A stretch of DNA of 64,000 nt. Source: Acidobacteriota bacterium (GTDB taxonomy: Bacteria > Acidobacteriota > Vicinamibacteria > Vicinamibacterales > UBA8438). The notes beneath the pieces were generated by a model. That model worked only from the letters and a program-made list of their open reading frames with translations, had not been told where the DNA came from and made no database searches. Of this stretch, positions 8,088 to 19,486 are shown in pieces (position 1 is the first letter of the stretch; each line of letters begins with the position of its first letter). Location of the stretch: assembly GCA_009861545.1 (NCBI GenBank), contig VXME01000067.1:124001-188000 (forward strand), given 5' to 3'. A program made the position numbers and the translations under genes.

Positions 8088-9713
8088 ATGCCCTCGCACC
8101 GGATCGCGGCGCGCGCCCCCCGCGGCCAGGCGGTGGAAACGGACGTCCGCACGGACGCAGAGACCATCTCGGCGATCCTGGAGGACGCGGCGCACGTTCC
8201 GGGCGGACACGCGGCCGGGGTGGCCCGGCCGGCCACCGAGGCGGACGTCGCCGCGCTGATCGCGGGCGCCTCCCGCGTGCTGCCGATCGGCGCCCAGTCG
8301 TCGCTGACCGGCGGCGCGACGCCGATGGGCGATGTCGTGCTCGACCTGCAGCGATTCGACCGTATCGTTTCCATCGGCGCGGACGAGGTCGTGGTCCAGC
8401 CCGGTGTGCCGATCGGCGTGCTGCAGGCGGCGCTCGCGCGGGACGGCCGGTTCTATCCACCGGCGCCCACCTTCGACGGCGCGTGCGCGGGCGGCGTGGT
8501 CGCCACGAACGCGGCCGGAGCAGCCACGTTCAAGTACGGGACGACGCGCGACTGGGTGCGGGGGCTCACCGTGGTGCTGGCGACCGGCGACGTCCTCGAT
8601 CTGACCCGCGGCGAGACGACCGCCCATCCGGACGGCTACTTCGAGGTGGTCACCGGAGAAGGGGCGATCCGCGTGCCCGTGCCCACCTACCGCATGCCGG
8701 ATGTTCCGAAGTGCTCGGCCGGCTACTTCGCGGCGGCCGGCATGGACCTGGTCGACCTCTTCGTCGGTTCCGAGGGAACGCTCGGGGTCGTCACCGAGGC
8801 GACGTTCGCGGTGGTCGCACCGGCGCCGCGGGTGGCGATGGTATGGATCACCCTGCCGAGCGGAGGGGCGGCGACCGATCTGACGCGGAGGCTGCGAACT
8901 GCGGCGCGGGATGCCCGGCGCCATGGCGCGGCGCGCGGCGTCGACGTGGCCGCCATCGAGCACCTGGATGCGCGCAGCCTCGCGATCGTGCGGGAGGACG
9001 GGGTGGCGCGGCGGCACCAGGTGGCGGCGCCGGACGATGCGCAGGCGGCCCTGCTCGCGCAGGTCGAGCTGCCGCCGGGAGCCGCGCCGACGCCCGGTGC
9101 GGCCTATGACGAGATCGGCGGCGCCCTCGCCGGCGACGCGCCGGATACGCCGCTCGTGCGACTCTGCCGGCTGCTCGCGGATGCCGGTGTGCTCGACGAC
9201 GCGGAAATCGCGCTGCCCGGCGACCGGCGGCAGGCGCACCTGACCGCGATGCGCGAGGCGGTGCCGGAGGGCGTCAACCGCCGCGTCGGCGAGGCGAAGC
9301 GCGGGAACGCCGCCATCGAGAAGACCGCGGCGGACATGATCGTGCCGTTCGCACGGTTCGACGAGAGCCTGGCGTTCTTCCACCGGTCGTTCCATGCACG
9401 CAGTCTCGACTACGCCATCTGGGGCCATATCTCGGACGGCAACGTTCACCCCAACGTGATTCCCGCTACGATGGAGGACGTGATGCGCGGCAGGCAGGCC
9501 ATCCTGGAGTGCGGGCGGGAGATCATCAGCCTCGGCGGCTGCCCGCTCGCCGAGCACGGCGTCGGCCGCAACCCGGTCAAGCAGTCGCTGCTCCGGGAGC
9601 TGTACGGTGCGGAGGGCGTCGCGCAGATGCGCGCCGTGAAGGCCGCGCTCGACCCGCACGGCAAGCTGGCGCCGGGTGTCCTCTTCCCGGCCGCCGCGGA
9701 CGGGATGGCGTGA
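8088..9713 (+). CDS. FAD-linked oxidase (GlcD/D-lactate dehydrogenase family)
   Basis: 541 aa from the ATG at 8088. The N-terminal FAD-binding PCMH domain holds the family motif LPIGAQSSLTGGATP, with VVQPGVPIGVLQ and VGSEGTLGVVTEATF further on (residues about 60-260). The C-terminal FAD-oxidase domain ends with DYAIWGHISDGNVHPN and CPLAEHGVGRNPVKQ, which carry the metal/substrate histidines. Such enzymes oxidise 2-hydroxy acids (glycolate, D-lactate) and pass electrons to a quinone or cytochrome. The exact substrate is unknown and no GlcE/GlcF partner is nearby. The stop overlaps a possible ATG of the next gene (TGATG). Confidence 0.9.
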   Translation: MPSHRIAARAPRGQAVETDVRTDAETISAILEDAAHVPGGHAAGVARPATEADVAALIAGASRVLPIGAQSSLTGGATPMGDVVLDLQRFDRIVSIGADEVVVQPGVPIGVLQAALARDGRFYPPAPTFDGACAGGVVATNAAGAATFKYGTTRDWVRGLTVVLATGDVLDLTRGETTAHPDGYFEVVTGEGAIRVPVPTYRMPDVPKCSAGYFAAAGMDLVDLFVGSEGTLGVVTEATFAVVAPAPRVAMVWITLPSGGAATDLTRRLRTAARDARRHGAARGVDVAAIEHLDARSLAIVREDGVARRHQVAAPDDAQAALLAQVELPPGAAPTPGAAYDEIGGALAGDAPDTPLVRLCRLLADAGVLDDAEIALPGDRRQAHLTAMREAVPEGVNRRVGEAKRGNAAIEKTAADMIVPFARFDESLAFFHRSFHARSLDYAIWGHISDGNVHPNVIPATMEDVMRGRQAILECGREIISLGGCPLAEHGVGRNPVKQSLLRELYGAEGVAQMRAVKAALDPHGKLAPGVLFPAAADGMA

Positions 9714-9733
9714 TGGAACGGGGAAGGAACCCG

Positions 9734-10123
9734 ATGGGCCGGTTTCTCGTCAACTGGCTGACCAACGGCGTGGCGCTCGGCGCCGTCGCCTGGATCCTGC
9801 CCGGGGTGACGATCGCCTCGCTGCCCGCCCTCGCGGTGGCGGCGGTAGTGCTGGGCGTGGTCAACACGATCGTCAAGCCGGTGCTCGTCGTGCTGACGCT
9901 GCCGCTGACCGTGATGACGCTCGGCGTCTTCTACCTCATCGTCAACGGCGTCGCCTTCGCCCTGGCCGCCTGGATCGTGCCGGGCTTCGAGGTCCGGTCG
10001 TTGGGGTGGGCGATTCTCGGCGCGGCGCTGGTCGGGCTGGTATCGATGTTCATCGGCGGCTTCCAGCAGCCGCCGTCACGTACCCGGATCGACGTGATCG
10101 ACGTGACGGCCCGCCGGGACTGA
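9734..10123 (+). CDS. YvlD-like membrane protein (phage-holin-superfamily IV annotation)
   Basis: 129 aa with four hydrophobic helices and the family pattern FLVNWLTNGVALGAVAWILPG, VVNTIVKPVLVVLTLP and IVPGFEV. Databases label this family 'phage holin', but it is widespread on chromosomes without phage genes and none are visible here, so a lytic role is not implied. Start: the ATG at 9734 has GGAAGGA at good spacing. An upstream in-frame ATG at 9713 overlaps the previous stop and would add seven residues. Convergent with copA. Confidence 0.85.
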   Translation: MGRFLVNWLTNGVALGAVAWILPGVTIASLPALAVAAVVLGVVNTIVKPVLVVLTLPLTVMTLGVFYLIVNGVAFALAAWIVPGFEVRSLGWAILGAALVGLVSMFIGGFQQPPSRTRIDVIDVTARRD

Positions 10124-10144
10124 CGCGAACCCGCCCGGGGCGGT

Positions 10145-12775
<2,631 letters not shown>

Positions 12776-12830
12776 CGCCTCTCCGGTCAGGATAGCAGCG
12801 GAAGGACCGGGCGGTCGTGGCGGGAGCGCC

Positions 12831-14018
12831 TCACAGCTCCCGCAGAGCCGTCGCCACGGGCAGCCGCGCCGCCCGGATGGCGGGGAAGAGGCCCCCGAAG
12901 AAGCCCATCACGACGGCCCACGCGATGCCCTGGACGAGCAGCGCGGGAGTGACCGCGAAGGCGAACGCCACCTGGCTGAAGGTCTGCCAGTTGATGGTGG
13001 CGGTCTGGTAGCCGTTGAAGCCGGCGTAGGCGAGCACCCCGCCGATGACGCCGCCGGTCACGCACAGCGCCACCGACTCGACCATCACCGAGATGACCAC
13101 CGGCAGGCCGCCGAAGCCGAGCGCGCGAAGCGTCGCGATCTCGCGCGTCCGCGCCGCGACGGCCGTGTACATCGTGTTGATGCCGCCGAACACCGCGCCG
13201 ATGCCCATCAGGAGCGCGATCACCGTGCCGATGCCGGTGATGATGCCGGTGATGGCCTCGGACTGTCCCGAGTAGTAGTCGTCCTCGCGCTCGACCATCA
13301 CATCCAGCCGCGGGTCGGTCGTCAGCGCGTCCTTGAACGCGTCGAAGTCGCCGGCCGAGTCGAGCTTCGCGTAGACCGACTGGAACGTGTCGCCGCGGCG
13401 GTAGGCGGGCTGCAGCACGCGGGCGTCGCACCAGATCTCCGACTCGGCGATGGTGCCGTCCGCCTCGAAGATGCCGACCACCTCCCACGTGCTCTCGCCC
13501 CAGCGCTGGGTCGAGCCGAGATCGATGCCCGCGAACTGGTTGGCCGCGCTGCGGCCGACGATGATCTCGTTGGTGCCGGGCCGGAAGATGCGGCCCTCGA
13601 CGATGCGGATCTCGTCGCGGACCCGGAACGCGGCCGGCTCCACGCCGCGCAGCGGCACGTTGGCCGGGGACCCGGTGCTCCGCTTGGGCACGTCCACCAC
13701 CACGAACAGCTCGGCCGAGGCGACCGGACCGCCGTCGCCCCGCTGCACGCCGGGCGCGTCCTTGACGATGCGGGTGGTGGCGAGCGTGATGCCGCTGCTC
13801 AGCTCGGAGTCGCTCCCGCCACGCATGACGATCGCCGTGTCGGGCGAGCCGGCGCCGGTGAGCGCGGCCCGGAACCCCTCGGCGATGGAGAGCACCGCCA
13901 CGAAGACGATGACCACCCCCGTCACGCCGATGACGGCGACGACCGACGAGCCGGCCCGCTGGGGCAGGGTGCGCAGGGTGAGCGCGGTGACCGTGAACAC
14001 CTGGGAGAAGAACCGCAT
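12831..14018 (-). CDS. ABC transporter permease, MacB/FtsX family (second permease)
   Basis: 395 aa. N-terminal helix, a large periplasmic domain (about residues 45-270), then three C-terminal helices with the FtsX pattern [19 protein letters not shown] and the ending [11 protein letters not shown]. Such permeases do not move substrate through the membrane but transmit ATPase motion to a periplasmic adaptor (MacB-like). It starts 3 nt after the stop of the upstream permease, with GGAAGGTG as ribosome site. It lies in a four-gene operon with an adaptor and an ATPase. Confidence 0.9.
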   Translation of the reverse strand: MRFFSQVFTVTALTLRTLPQRAGSSVVAVIGVTGVVIVFVAVLSIAEGFRAALTGAGSPDTAIVMRGGSDSELSSGITLATTRIVKDAPGVQRGDGGPVASAELFVVVDVPKRSTGSPANVPLRGVEPAAFRVRDEIRIVEGRIFRPGTNEIIVGRSAANQFAGIDLGSTQRWGESTWEVVGIFEADGTIAESEIWCDARVLQPAYRRGDTFQSVYAKLDSAGDFDAFKDALTTDPRLDVMVEREDDYYSGQSEAITGIITGIGTVIALLMGIGAVFGGINTMYTAVAARTREIATLRALGFGGLPVVISVMVESVALCVTGGVIGGVLAYAGFNGYQTATINWQTFSQVAFAFAVTPALLVQGIAWAVVMGFFGGLFPAIRAARLPVATALREL

Positions 14019-14020
14019 CG

Positions 14021-15168
14021 TTACACCTTCCGCAGCGCGTCGACGATGCGCAGCCGCGTCGCCAGCAGCGCCGGCACCGCGCCGGCCGCGAACCCGAGCA
14101 GAACGACCATCACGCCGCCGATCACCAGATCGCGGGTGGGAAACAGGAACACCGCCAGGAAGCCGCCCGTCGGGTCGCCCAGACCGATCAGCAGCCAACC
14201 GACCCCCAGTCCTACCGTCCCGCCGGCGACGGCCAGCGCAAGCGACTCGATCAGCACCAGCATCAGCACGCGCCGGTCGGTGAAGCCGAGCGTCTTCAGG
14301 ACCGCCAGCTCGTTCGTCCGCTCGCGGATCGACTGCGCCATGGTGTTGGCGGTGATGACCAGGATCGTGAAGAAGACGGCGGCCAGGATCGCGGTCACGA
14401 TGGCGCCGATGTTGCCGATCTGATCGGCGAAGCCCTGCAGGAACGCCTGCTCGGTGGAGGTCCTCGTCTCGGCCGGGGAATTGGCGAAGCGGGTGTCGAT
14501 GGCTGCGGCCACCTCCGCGGACCGCGCGGGATCGTCGACGCGGATCACGTACTGGCCCACGAACCGCGCGCCCTGGTCGTTCGCCTCCATCAGGTACTCG
14601 TGGTGGAAGAGCATCGTCGACGTGTCGTAGCCCTCCGTGCCCGCCTCGTAGATGCCGTCGATGGTGAACTCCCAGGTCGGTCCGCTCCGCGTGCGGAAGA
14701 TCGTTCCCTCGATCGGGATCCGGTCGCCCACCTCCCAGCCGAAGCGGTCCGCCGTCACCCGCCCCACGATGGCGCCGGTGCGGTTGCGCAGCCACGCATC
14801 GCGCTCCGCGTCGCTCAGCACGATCTCGGGATACAGGCGCAGGTAGCTCTCGGCGTCGACCGCGAACTGTGCGAAGAAGTTGCGCGGGTCCTGGTAGATG
14901 CCGCCGAACCAGGACATGTGGCTGATGTCGGCCACCCCGTCGACGGCGGTGATGCGGCCCAGGTAGCTCTCCGGCAGCGGCTGGATGAGCGACACCTTGT
15001 GGATCACCAGCATGCGGTCCGCGCCGGCCACCGAGACGCCGGTGCCGAACGCCAGGCGGATGGCGGCCAGGTAGGCGAACAGGACGAACGCCACGACGAT
15101 CGACAGCACCGTGAACAGCGTCCGCGCCCTGCGGCGGAACAGGTTCTTCCAGACGAGCGGCAGGAACT

Positions 15169-15172
<4 letters not shown>
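14021..15172 (-). CDS. ABC transporter permease, MacB/FtsX family (first permease)
   Basis: 383 aa with the same layout as its downstream neighbour: the N-terminal KNLFRRRARTLFTVLSIVVAF, a periplasmic domain, and three C-terminal helices with RERTNELAVLKTLGFTDRRV and the ending RLRIVDALRKV. Its ATG overlaps the ATPase stop (ATGA), so the genes are translationally coupled. The two permeases probably form a heterodimer with the ATPase (inference). Confidence 0.92.
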
Positions 15173-15864
<692 letters not shown>

Positions 15865-15997
15865 GGTTCTCACGCATGCCGTGCGCCTCCGGCGTCGAGG
15901 GTGTCGGTCGCGGCTTCAATCTGCAATACGCGTCGAGCGTGCGATTCGTTACAGGCCCGTGCTCCGTCCCCGGGCGACGGGTCGCCGGGTCCGACGG

Positions 15998-17224
15998 TCA
16001 GTCGGCGGCCACGCGGTCGCCGTCGGCGAGCTCCGCCGGCCCCTCGGTCACCACCCGCTCGCCGGCCGCGACCCCGGCCAGCACCTCGACGTCGCCGCCG
16101 TCCTCGAGGCCGGTGGCGACGGCGCGCCGCTCGACCGTGTCCCCGCGGGTGACGAAGACCACCTGCGTCCCCCCGTCGTTGCGCAGCGCCTCCGCCGGTA
16201 CCCACAATCGCGGCGGGGCATCGGTGACGGCCACCTCCGGCGGCGGCCCGGCCTCGAGAAACGCCACGTTGATGCCCATGTCCGGCAGGATCCGGGGATC
16301 GCCCAGCTCGTCGAACGCGATCCGCACCAGGACCGTCGCGCGCTGGCGGTCGGCGGCGGGAATCGTCGTGATGACACTGGCCGGGATCTCCCAATCGGGG
16401 TAGGCGTCGAGGGTGGCCACCACGCGCTGTTCCGGAGAGACGCGGTTGATGTAGCTCTCGTTGACGTCGACCTCGATCTCCAGAGACGACATGTCGACGA
16501 TGGTGCAGACGCCGGTGCGCGTGAAGCCGCCGCCTGCGCTCACCGGCGAGATCATCTCGCCCGGCTGGGCGTCCTTGGAGATGGCGACGCCGCTGAAGGG
16601 CGCCCGGATGACGGTGTCCTCCAGCGCCGTCCGCCGCACGTCGATCTCGCGCTCGGCGACCACGACCTGCTCGCGCTGGTTGCCGATGCGCGCCCGGAGA
16701 AAGTCGACCTCGGCCTGCGCCGCGTCGAGGTCGGCCTGCCCGATCAGGCGCTGTTCCAGAAGACGGCGCTGGCGGTCGAGGTCGAGCCGCGCCTCTTCGT
16801 ACCGCACCTCCAGCTCGGCCAGCGCACCCCGCGCCGCGCCGAGCTGCGCCTCGGCCAGCGCGAGGTAGGACCGCTCCGTGGTGTCGTCGAGCCGGGCCAG
16901 GACCTGCCCCTCGGCGACGGCCATCCCCTCCTCGACGAGTACTTCGACGATGCGCCCGGTGACCTTGGACGAGACGGTCGACTGCAGGCGCGCGGTCACG
17001 TAGCCGGAAGCGTTCAGCACCGTCGGCTGGCCGTCGGCGGCCACGGTCCGGCGCACCGCCGCCGTGCTCACGACGGGAATCCGGGCCTCTTCCCACCAGC
17101 GCCAGCCCGCGGCGGCGCCGGCCCCCATGACGACGAGAAGCAGCACCAGCGAGACGATTCGGCCCACCCAGGATCGGCCGCCCCGCGACCGGTCGATCTT
17201 CAGTTCGTCGAGTGACGCTGCCAT
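15998..17224 (-). CDS. Membrane fusion/periplasmic adaptor protein (HlyD/MacA family)
   Basis: 408 aa. One N-terminal membrane helix (about residues 23-45), a lipoyl/barrel-sandwich part (GYVTARLQSTVSSKVTGRI, about 70-110), a coiled-coil hairpin (about 115-205, with QRRLLEQRLIGQADLDAAQA), then beta-barrel and membrane-proximal domains to the C-terminus (GERVVTEG). It links the ABC permeases to an outer-membrane channel. No TolC-like gene is in the operon, so a shared one must be used. First gene of the exporter operon; the substrate is unknown. Confidence 0.92.
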   Translation of the reverse strand: MAASLDELKIDRSRGGRSWVGRIVSLVLLLVVMGAGAAAGWRWWEEARIPVVSTAAVRRTVAADGQPTVLNASGYVTARLQSTVSSKVTGRIVEVLVEEGMAVAEGQVLARLDDTTERSYLALAEAQLGAARGALAELEVRYEEARLDLDRQRRLLEQRLIGQADLDAAQAEVDFLRARIGNQREQVVVAEREIDVRRTALEDTVIRAPFSGVAISKDAQPGEMISPVSAGGGFTRTGVCTIVDMSSLEIEVDVNESYINRVSPEQRVVATLDAYPDWEIPASVITTIPAADRQRATVLVRIAFDELGDPRILPDMGINVAFLEAGPPPEVAVTDAPPRLWVPAEALRNDGGTQVVFVTRGDTVERRAVATGLEDGGDVEVLAGVAAGERVVTEGPAELADGDRVAAD

Positions 17225-17481
17225 GGATGCTCGCGATCTGTAGTGGCTCTGCCCTGATGATACGCGCCGGAAGCGCCCTCGATGACAAGCGTGGCGCCGC
17301 CGGACGCCCGCGGTCGTTTCGACGGGCGGGGAGGCCGTCAGGTTCCCCGCGGCGGTCCTTCCGCAGCGGACCGCACGTGCATCGAGACTCCCGTCTGGTG
17401 TAGATTACCCTGCCGGTCGACAAGAACCCTGGACAAACCACGGCCGGGTAGGGTAGATCATCGGTAATCCCCTCCGACTCC

Positions 17482-17964
17482 ATGTCGAGGAAATACCGTC
17501 AGCAAGGGTACCAGGACGACGAGCGCCAGCGCCCGGAGCGCACTGGCGAGCGCAAGCCGAAGGGTGACGGACGCCCGCGGCGCGGATACGGTCCGCGCGA
17601 GCCGCGGGTGGTGAACATGCCGGCCTTTCGGGAGGTGCTGAAGTGCGCCCGTTGCGGCGCGTCGCTGTCCTCGTCGATTCGCTTCGACACGCAGTGCGCC
17701 AAGTGCGCGGCCGATCTCCATAGCTGCGCGCAGTGCACCTGGTTCGACACGAGTCGGACGCGGGAATGCGCGCAGCCGATTCCGAAGCGGGTTTCCCCGA
17801 AGGACGCCCGCAACAGTTGCACCTTCTTCGAGGCGCGGGTGACGGTGGAGCGCGAGACCCATTCGAGCGTGGCGGCGCCGCCGTCGGCCGCGCCGGCGGC
17901 AAGACGACCGCCCAGCCCCGCCGCGGCGAGCGCGCGGCAGGCGTTCGACGACCTGTTCAAGTAG
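17482..17964 (+). CDS. Small zinc-ribbon protein of unknown function
   Basis: 160 aa. The N-terminal 45 residues are highly basic (Lys/Arg-rich). The middle holds three CxxC pairs (LKCARC, TQCAKC, HSCAQC) and two more Cys (RECAQP, NSCTFF), consistent with two zinc sites. The C-terminal 40 residues are Ala/Pro-rich linker ending FDDLFK. The basic tail plus zinc ribbon suggests nucleic-acid or ribosome contact, but no function is known to me. The upstream 257 bp (17225-17481) hold no other gene. Confidence 0.72.
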   Translation: MSRKYRQQGYQDDERQRPERTGERKPKGDGRPRRGYGPREPRVVNMPAFREVLKCARCGASLSSSIRFDTQCAKCAADLHSCAQCTWFDTSRTRECAQPIPKRVSPKDARNSCTFFEARVTVERETHSSVAAPPSAAPAARRPPSPAAASARQAFDDLFK

Positions 17965-18004
17965 ACCTGCCGCCACCCGGCCGAATCCGGCCCGCATACC
18001 GAAG

Positions 18005-18640
18005 ATGTACTCCCCCGGCGCAGCCACCGACCTTCAGCGGCGTCTCGAAGCCTTGTCCTCGCCGGTGAGGCTGGTCTTCTTCACGCAGACCTTCGGGTGC
18101 GACACGTGCCTGCCCGCACGGCAGGCGGCCGACCGGATTGCCGCGCTCTCGGAGCGGGTCACGGTCGAGGAGCACAACCTCGTGCTCGACCGCGAGCAGG
18201 TCGCGGAGTACGGCGTCGAGTGGGCGCCGGCGCTGGCGATCGCCGGAACGCAGGACGTGGGCATACGCTACTACGGCGTACCCGACGGCTACGAGATCGT
18301 GTCGCTGGTGGACGCCATCGAGATCGCCGGCGGCGGCGGTCCCCCCCTGAGCGACGAGACCCTCGACGCGCTCGACGCCCTCGACCGGGACGTGCATCTG
18401 CGGGTCTTCGTCACGCCGACCTGACGGTTCTGTCCCCAGGCGGTCAGCCTGGCCTGGCGTCTTGCGGCGGCGAGCCCGCACGTGACGGCCTCGGTGATCG
18501 ATGCGACGTCGTTCCCGGATCTCGCCCAACGCTACCTGGTGACCGGCGTTCCGAAGACGATCGTCGGCGACGGGGCGGAGATCATGGGCGCCGTGCCCGA
18601 GGCCGACCTCGTGGCGCAGGTTCTGCAGGCCGGCGCATGA
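18005..18640 (+). CDS. Probable selenoprotein: two-domain thioredoxin-fold (PDO/glutaredoxin-like) protein with UxxC motif
   Basis: 211 aa if UGA at 18422-18424 is read as selenocysteine. Domain 1 (residues about 20-115) is a thioredoxin fold with C32-D-T-C35 and a cis-Pro in WAPALAI. Domain 2 begins HLRVFVTPT, where the family has C-x-x-C. Here residue 140 is UGA, followed by R-F-C143-P-Q, then a normal fold with cis-Pro TGVPKTIV. The frame stays open 71 codons after UGA to the stop at 18638-18640, which overlaps the next ATG (ATGA). A hairpin of SECIS type starts 11 nt after UGA. Tandem thioredoxin folds of about 220 aa match protein disulfide oxidoreductases, cytosolic redox enzymes. The alternative, a nonsense mutation, is less likely given the hairpin and coupling. 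No sel genes are in the window. Confidence 0.82.
18425..18457 (+). promoter_or_regulatory. Candidate bacterial SECIS element
   Basis: After UGA come 11 nt, then CCAGGC (18436-18441), loop GGTCA (18442-18446) and GCCTGG (18447-18452): a perfect 6-bp stem. The bacterial SelB-binding element needs an apical loop with a leading G (GGU in E. coli fdhF) about 16-37 nt after UGA. Here the loop starts 18 nt after, as in fdhF. The bulged U of the E. coli element is not evident. Confidence 0.72.
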
Positions 18641-19320
18641 TCTCCCGGGGCGCCGGCGGCGCCCCGGACGCCACGTCGCTTCCGCCTCGGATCTTCGCCG
18701 CCCGGTCGACGCGGAGCGGCCCGACGGGGCGGCGCGTAGAAGCCCTCCGGCGCGGGTTGCTCGTGGCGGCGTGCAGCCTGGCGCTGCCGCCCGCGGGCAT
18801 GGCGCAGACCGCCGTGGAGCCTCGGCCCCGGCTCGAGATTTCCGGCGGTCTCAGCTCCATCGACGGGGATGCGGTCGTCGACGGCCACGGCGCGGGCTGG
18901 ATGTTCGGCGCCGGCTGGCGCGCGACGGCGCGGCTGGCGATGGTCATGGAAGCGGGCAGCAACCGCCTCCGGGGAGACACGGACCTGCTGCACCTCACCG
19001 CCGACTTCCACCAGCTCATGGCGGGCGCACGCTTCACCTTCGGCGGCGGACGCCTGCGGCCGTTCGCGCAGGCGCTCTTCGGCGGGTCGCGCATCGACTA
19101 CGCGGCGTCCGCGAGCTACCCCTTCGACACCCTCGGCGTGTTCGACGAGACCCGCTGGGCCTGGCAGATCGGGGGCGGCGGCGACATCCCCCTGACGTCG
19201 ACCTACTCGCGCCGGCTCCTGCTGCGTCTCGGCGTGGACTTCCGCCGCGTGCGGACGTTCGCGCCTCTCGGCCAGGCTCGCCTGCACGCCGCTCTCGCGT
19301 ACGGGTTCCTGCACCGCTAG
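18637..19320 (+). CDS. Outer-membrane beta-barrel protein (porin-family like)
   Basis: 227 aa. The ATG overlaps the stop of the redox gene (ATGA), so translation is coupled. A long basic leader is followed by a hydrophobic signal (LLVAACSLALPPAGMAQ). The mature part has alternating strands with Gly/aromatic patterns (FGAGWRATARLAMVMEAGSNR, FAQALFGGSRIDYAAS) typical of eight-stranded barrels of the OmpA/OmpX or opacity type. A specific function is not recognised. It is followed by an intergenic palindrome. Confidence 0.72.
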   Translation: MISRGAGGAPDATSLPPRIFAARSTRSGPTGRRVEALRRGLLVAACSLALPPAGMAQTAVEPRPRLEISGGLSSIDGDAVVDGHGAGWMFGAGWRATARLAMVMEAGSNRLRGDTDLLHLTADFHQLMAGARFTFGGGRLRPFAQALFGGSRIDYAASASYPFDTLGVFDETRWAWQIGGGGDIPLTSTYSRRLLLRLGVDFRRVRTFAPLGQARLHAALAYGFLHR

Positions 19321-19322
19321 GC

Positions 19323-19348
19323 GTCTGCGCCGTAGAGACGGCGTAGAC
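19323..19348. repeat. Intergenic palindromic element, copy A
   Basis: GTCTGCGCCG (19323-19332), loop TAGAGA, CGGCGTAGAC (19339-19348): a 10-bp stem with one G-T pair, three bases after the barrel gene stop. Closely similar elements lie at 45666-45692 and 61643-61667. No T-tract follows, so it is not a standard terminator. Confidence 0.6.
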
Positions 19349-19419
19349 TCCTCCCAGCATGACCACGAGGTCGCTGCAGGCCCGCGGGGTTGCAAGGAAC
19401 GGGCCGGTCACTTAATCTT

Positions 19420-19435
19420 CGGGTAGACGTACCCG
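19420..19435. promoter_or_regulatory. Inverted repeat in the UPF0182 leader
   Basis: CGGGTA-GACG-TACCCG is a perfect 6-bp inverted repeat (16 bp total), 52-67 bp before the ATG at 19487. It may be an operator or a leader hairpin. Confidence 0.3.
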
Positions 19436-19486
19436 TAGCGGCCGAACGGGCTGCCGCACCTGATATCCCGGAAGGACGATCCACTC

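Noticed and set aside
9713-10123. Prophage holin / phage remnant
   Set aside because: The protein belongs to the YvlD-type chromosomal family; no other phage genes, attachment sites or lysis genes lie near.
10124-10144. Bidirectional terminator between the YvlD-like gene and copA
   Set aside because: CCGCC/GGCGG can pair but the loop is minimal and no T-tract follows on either strand.
18005-18424. A complete 139-aa thioredoxin ending at UGA 18424
   Set aside because: The stop cuts the second domain directly at its redox motif, and the downstream frame continues with the missing half and couples to the next gene.
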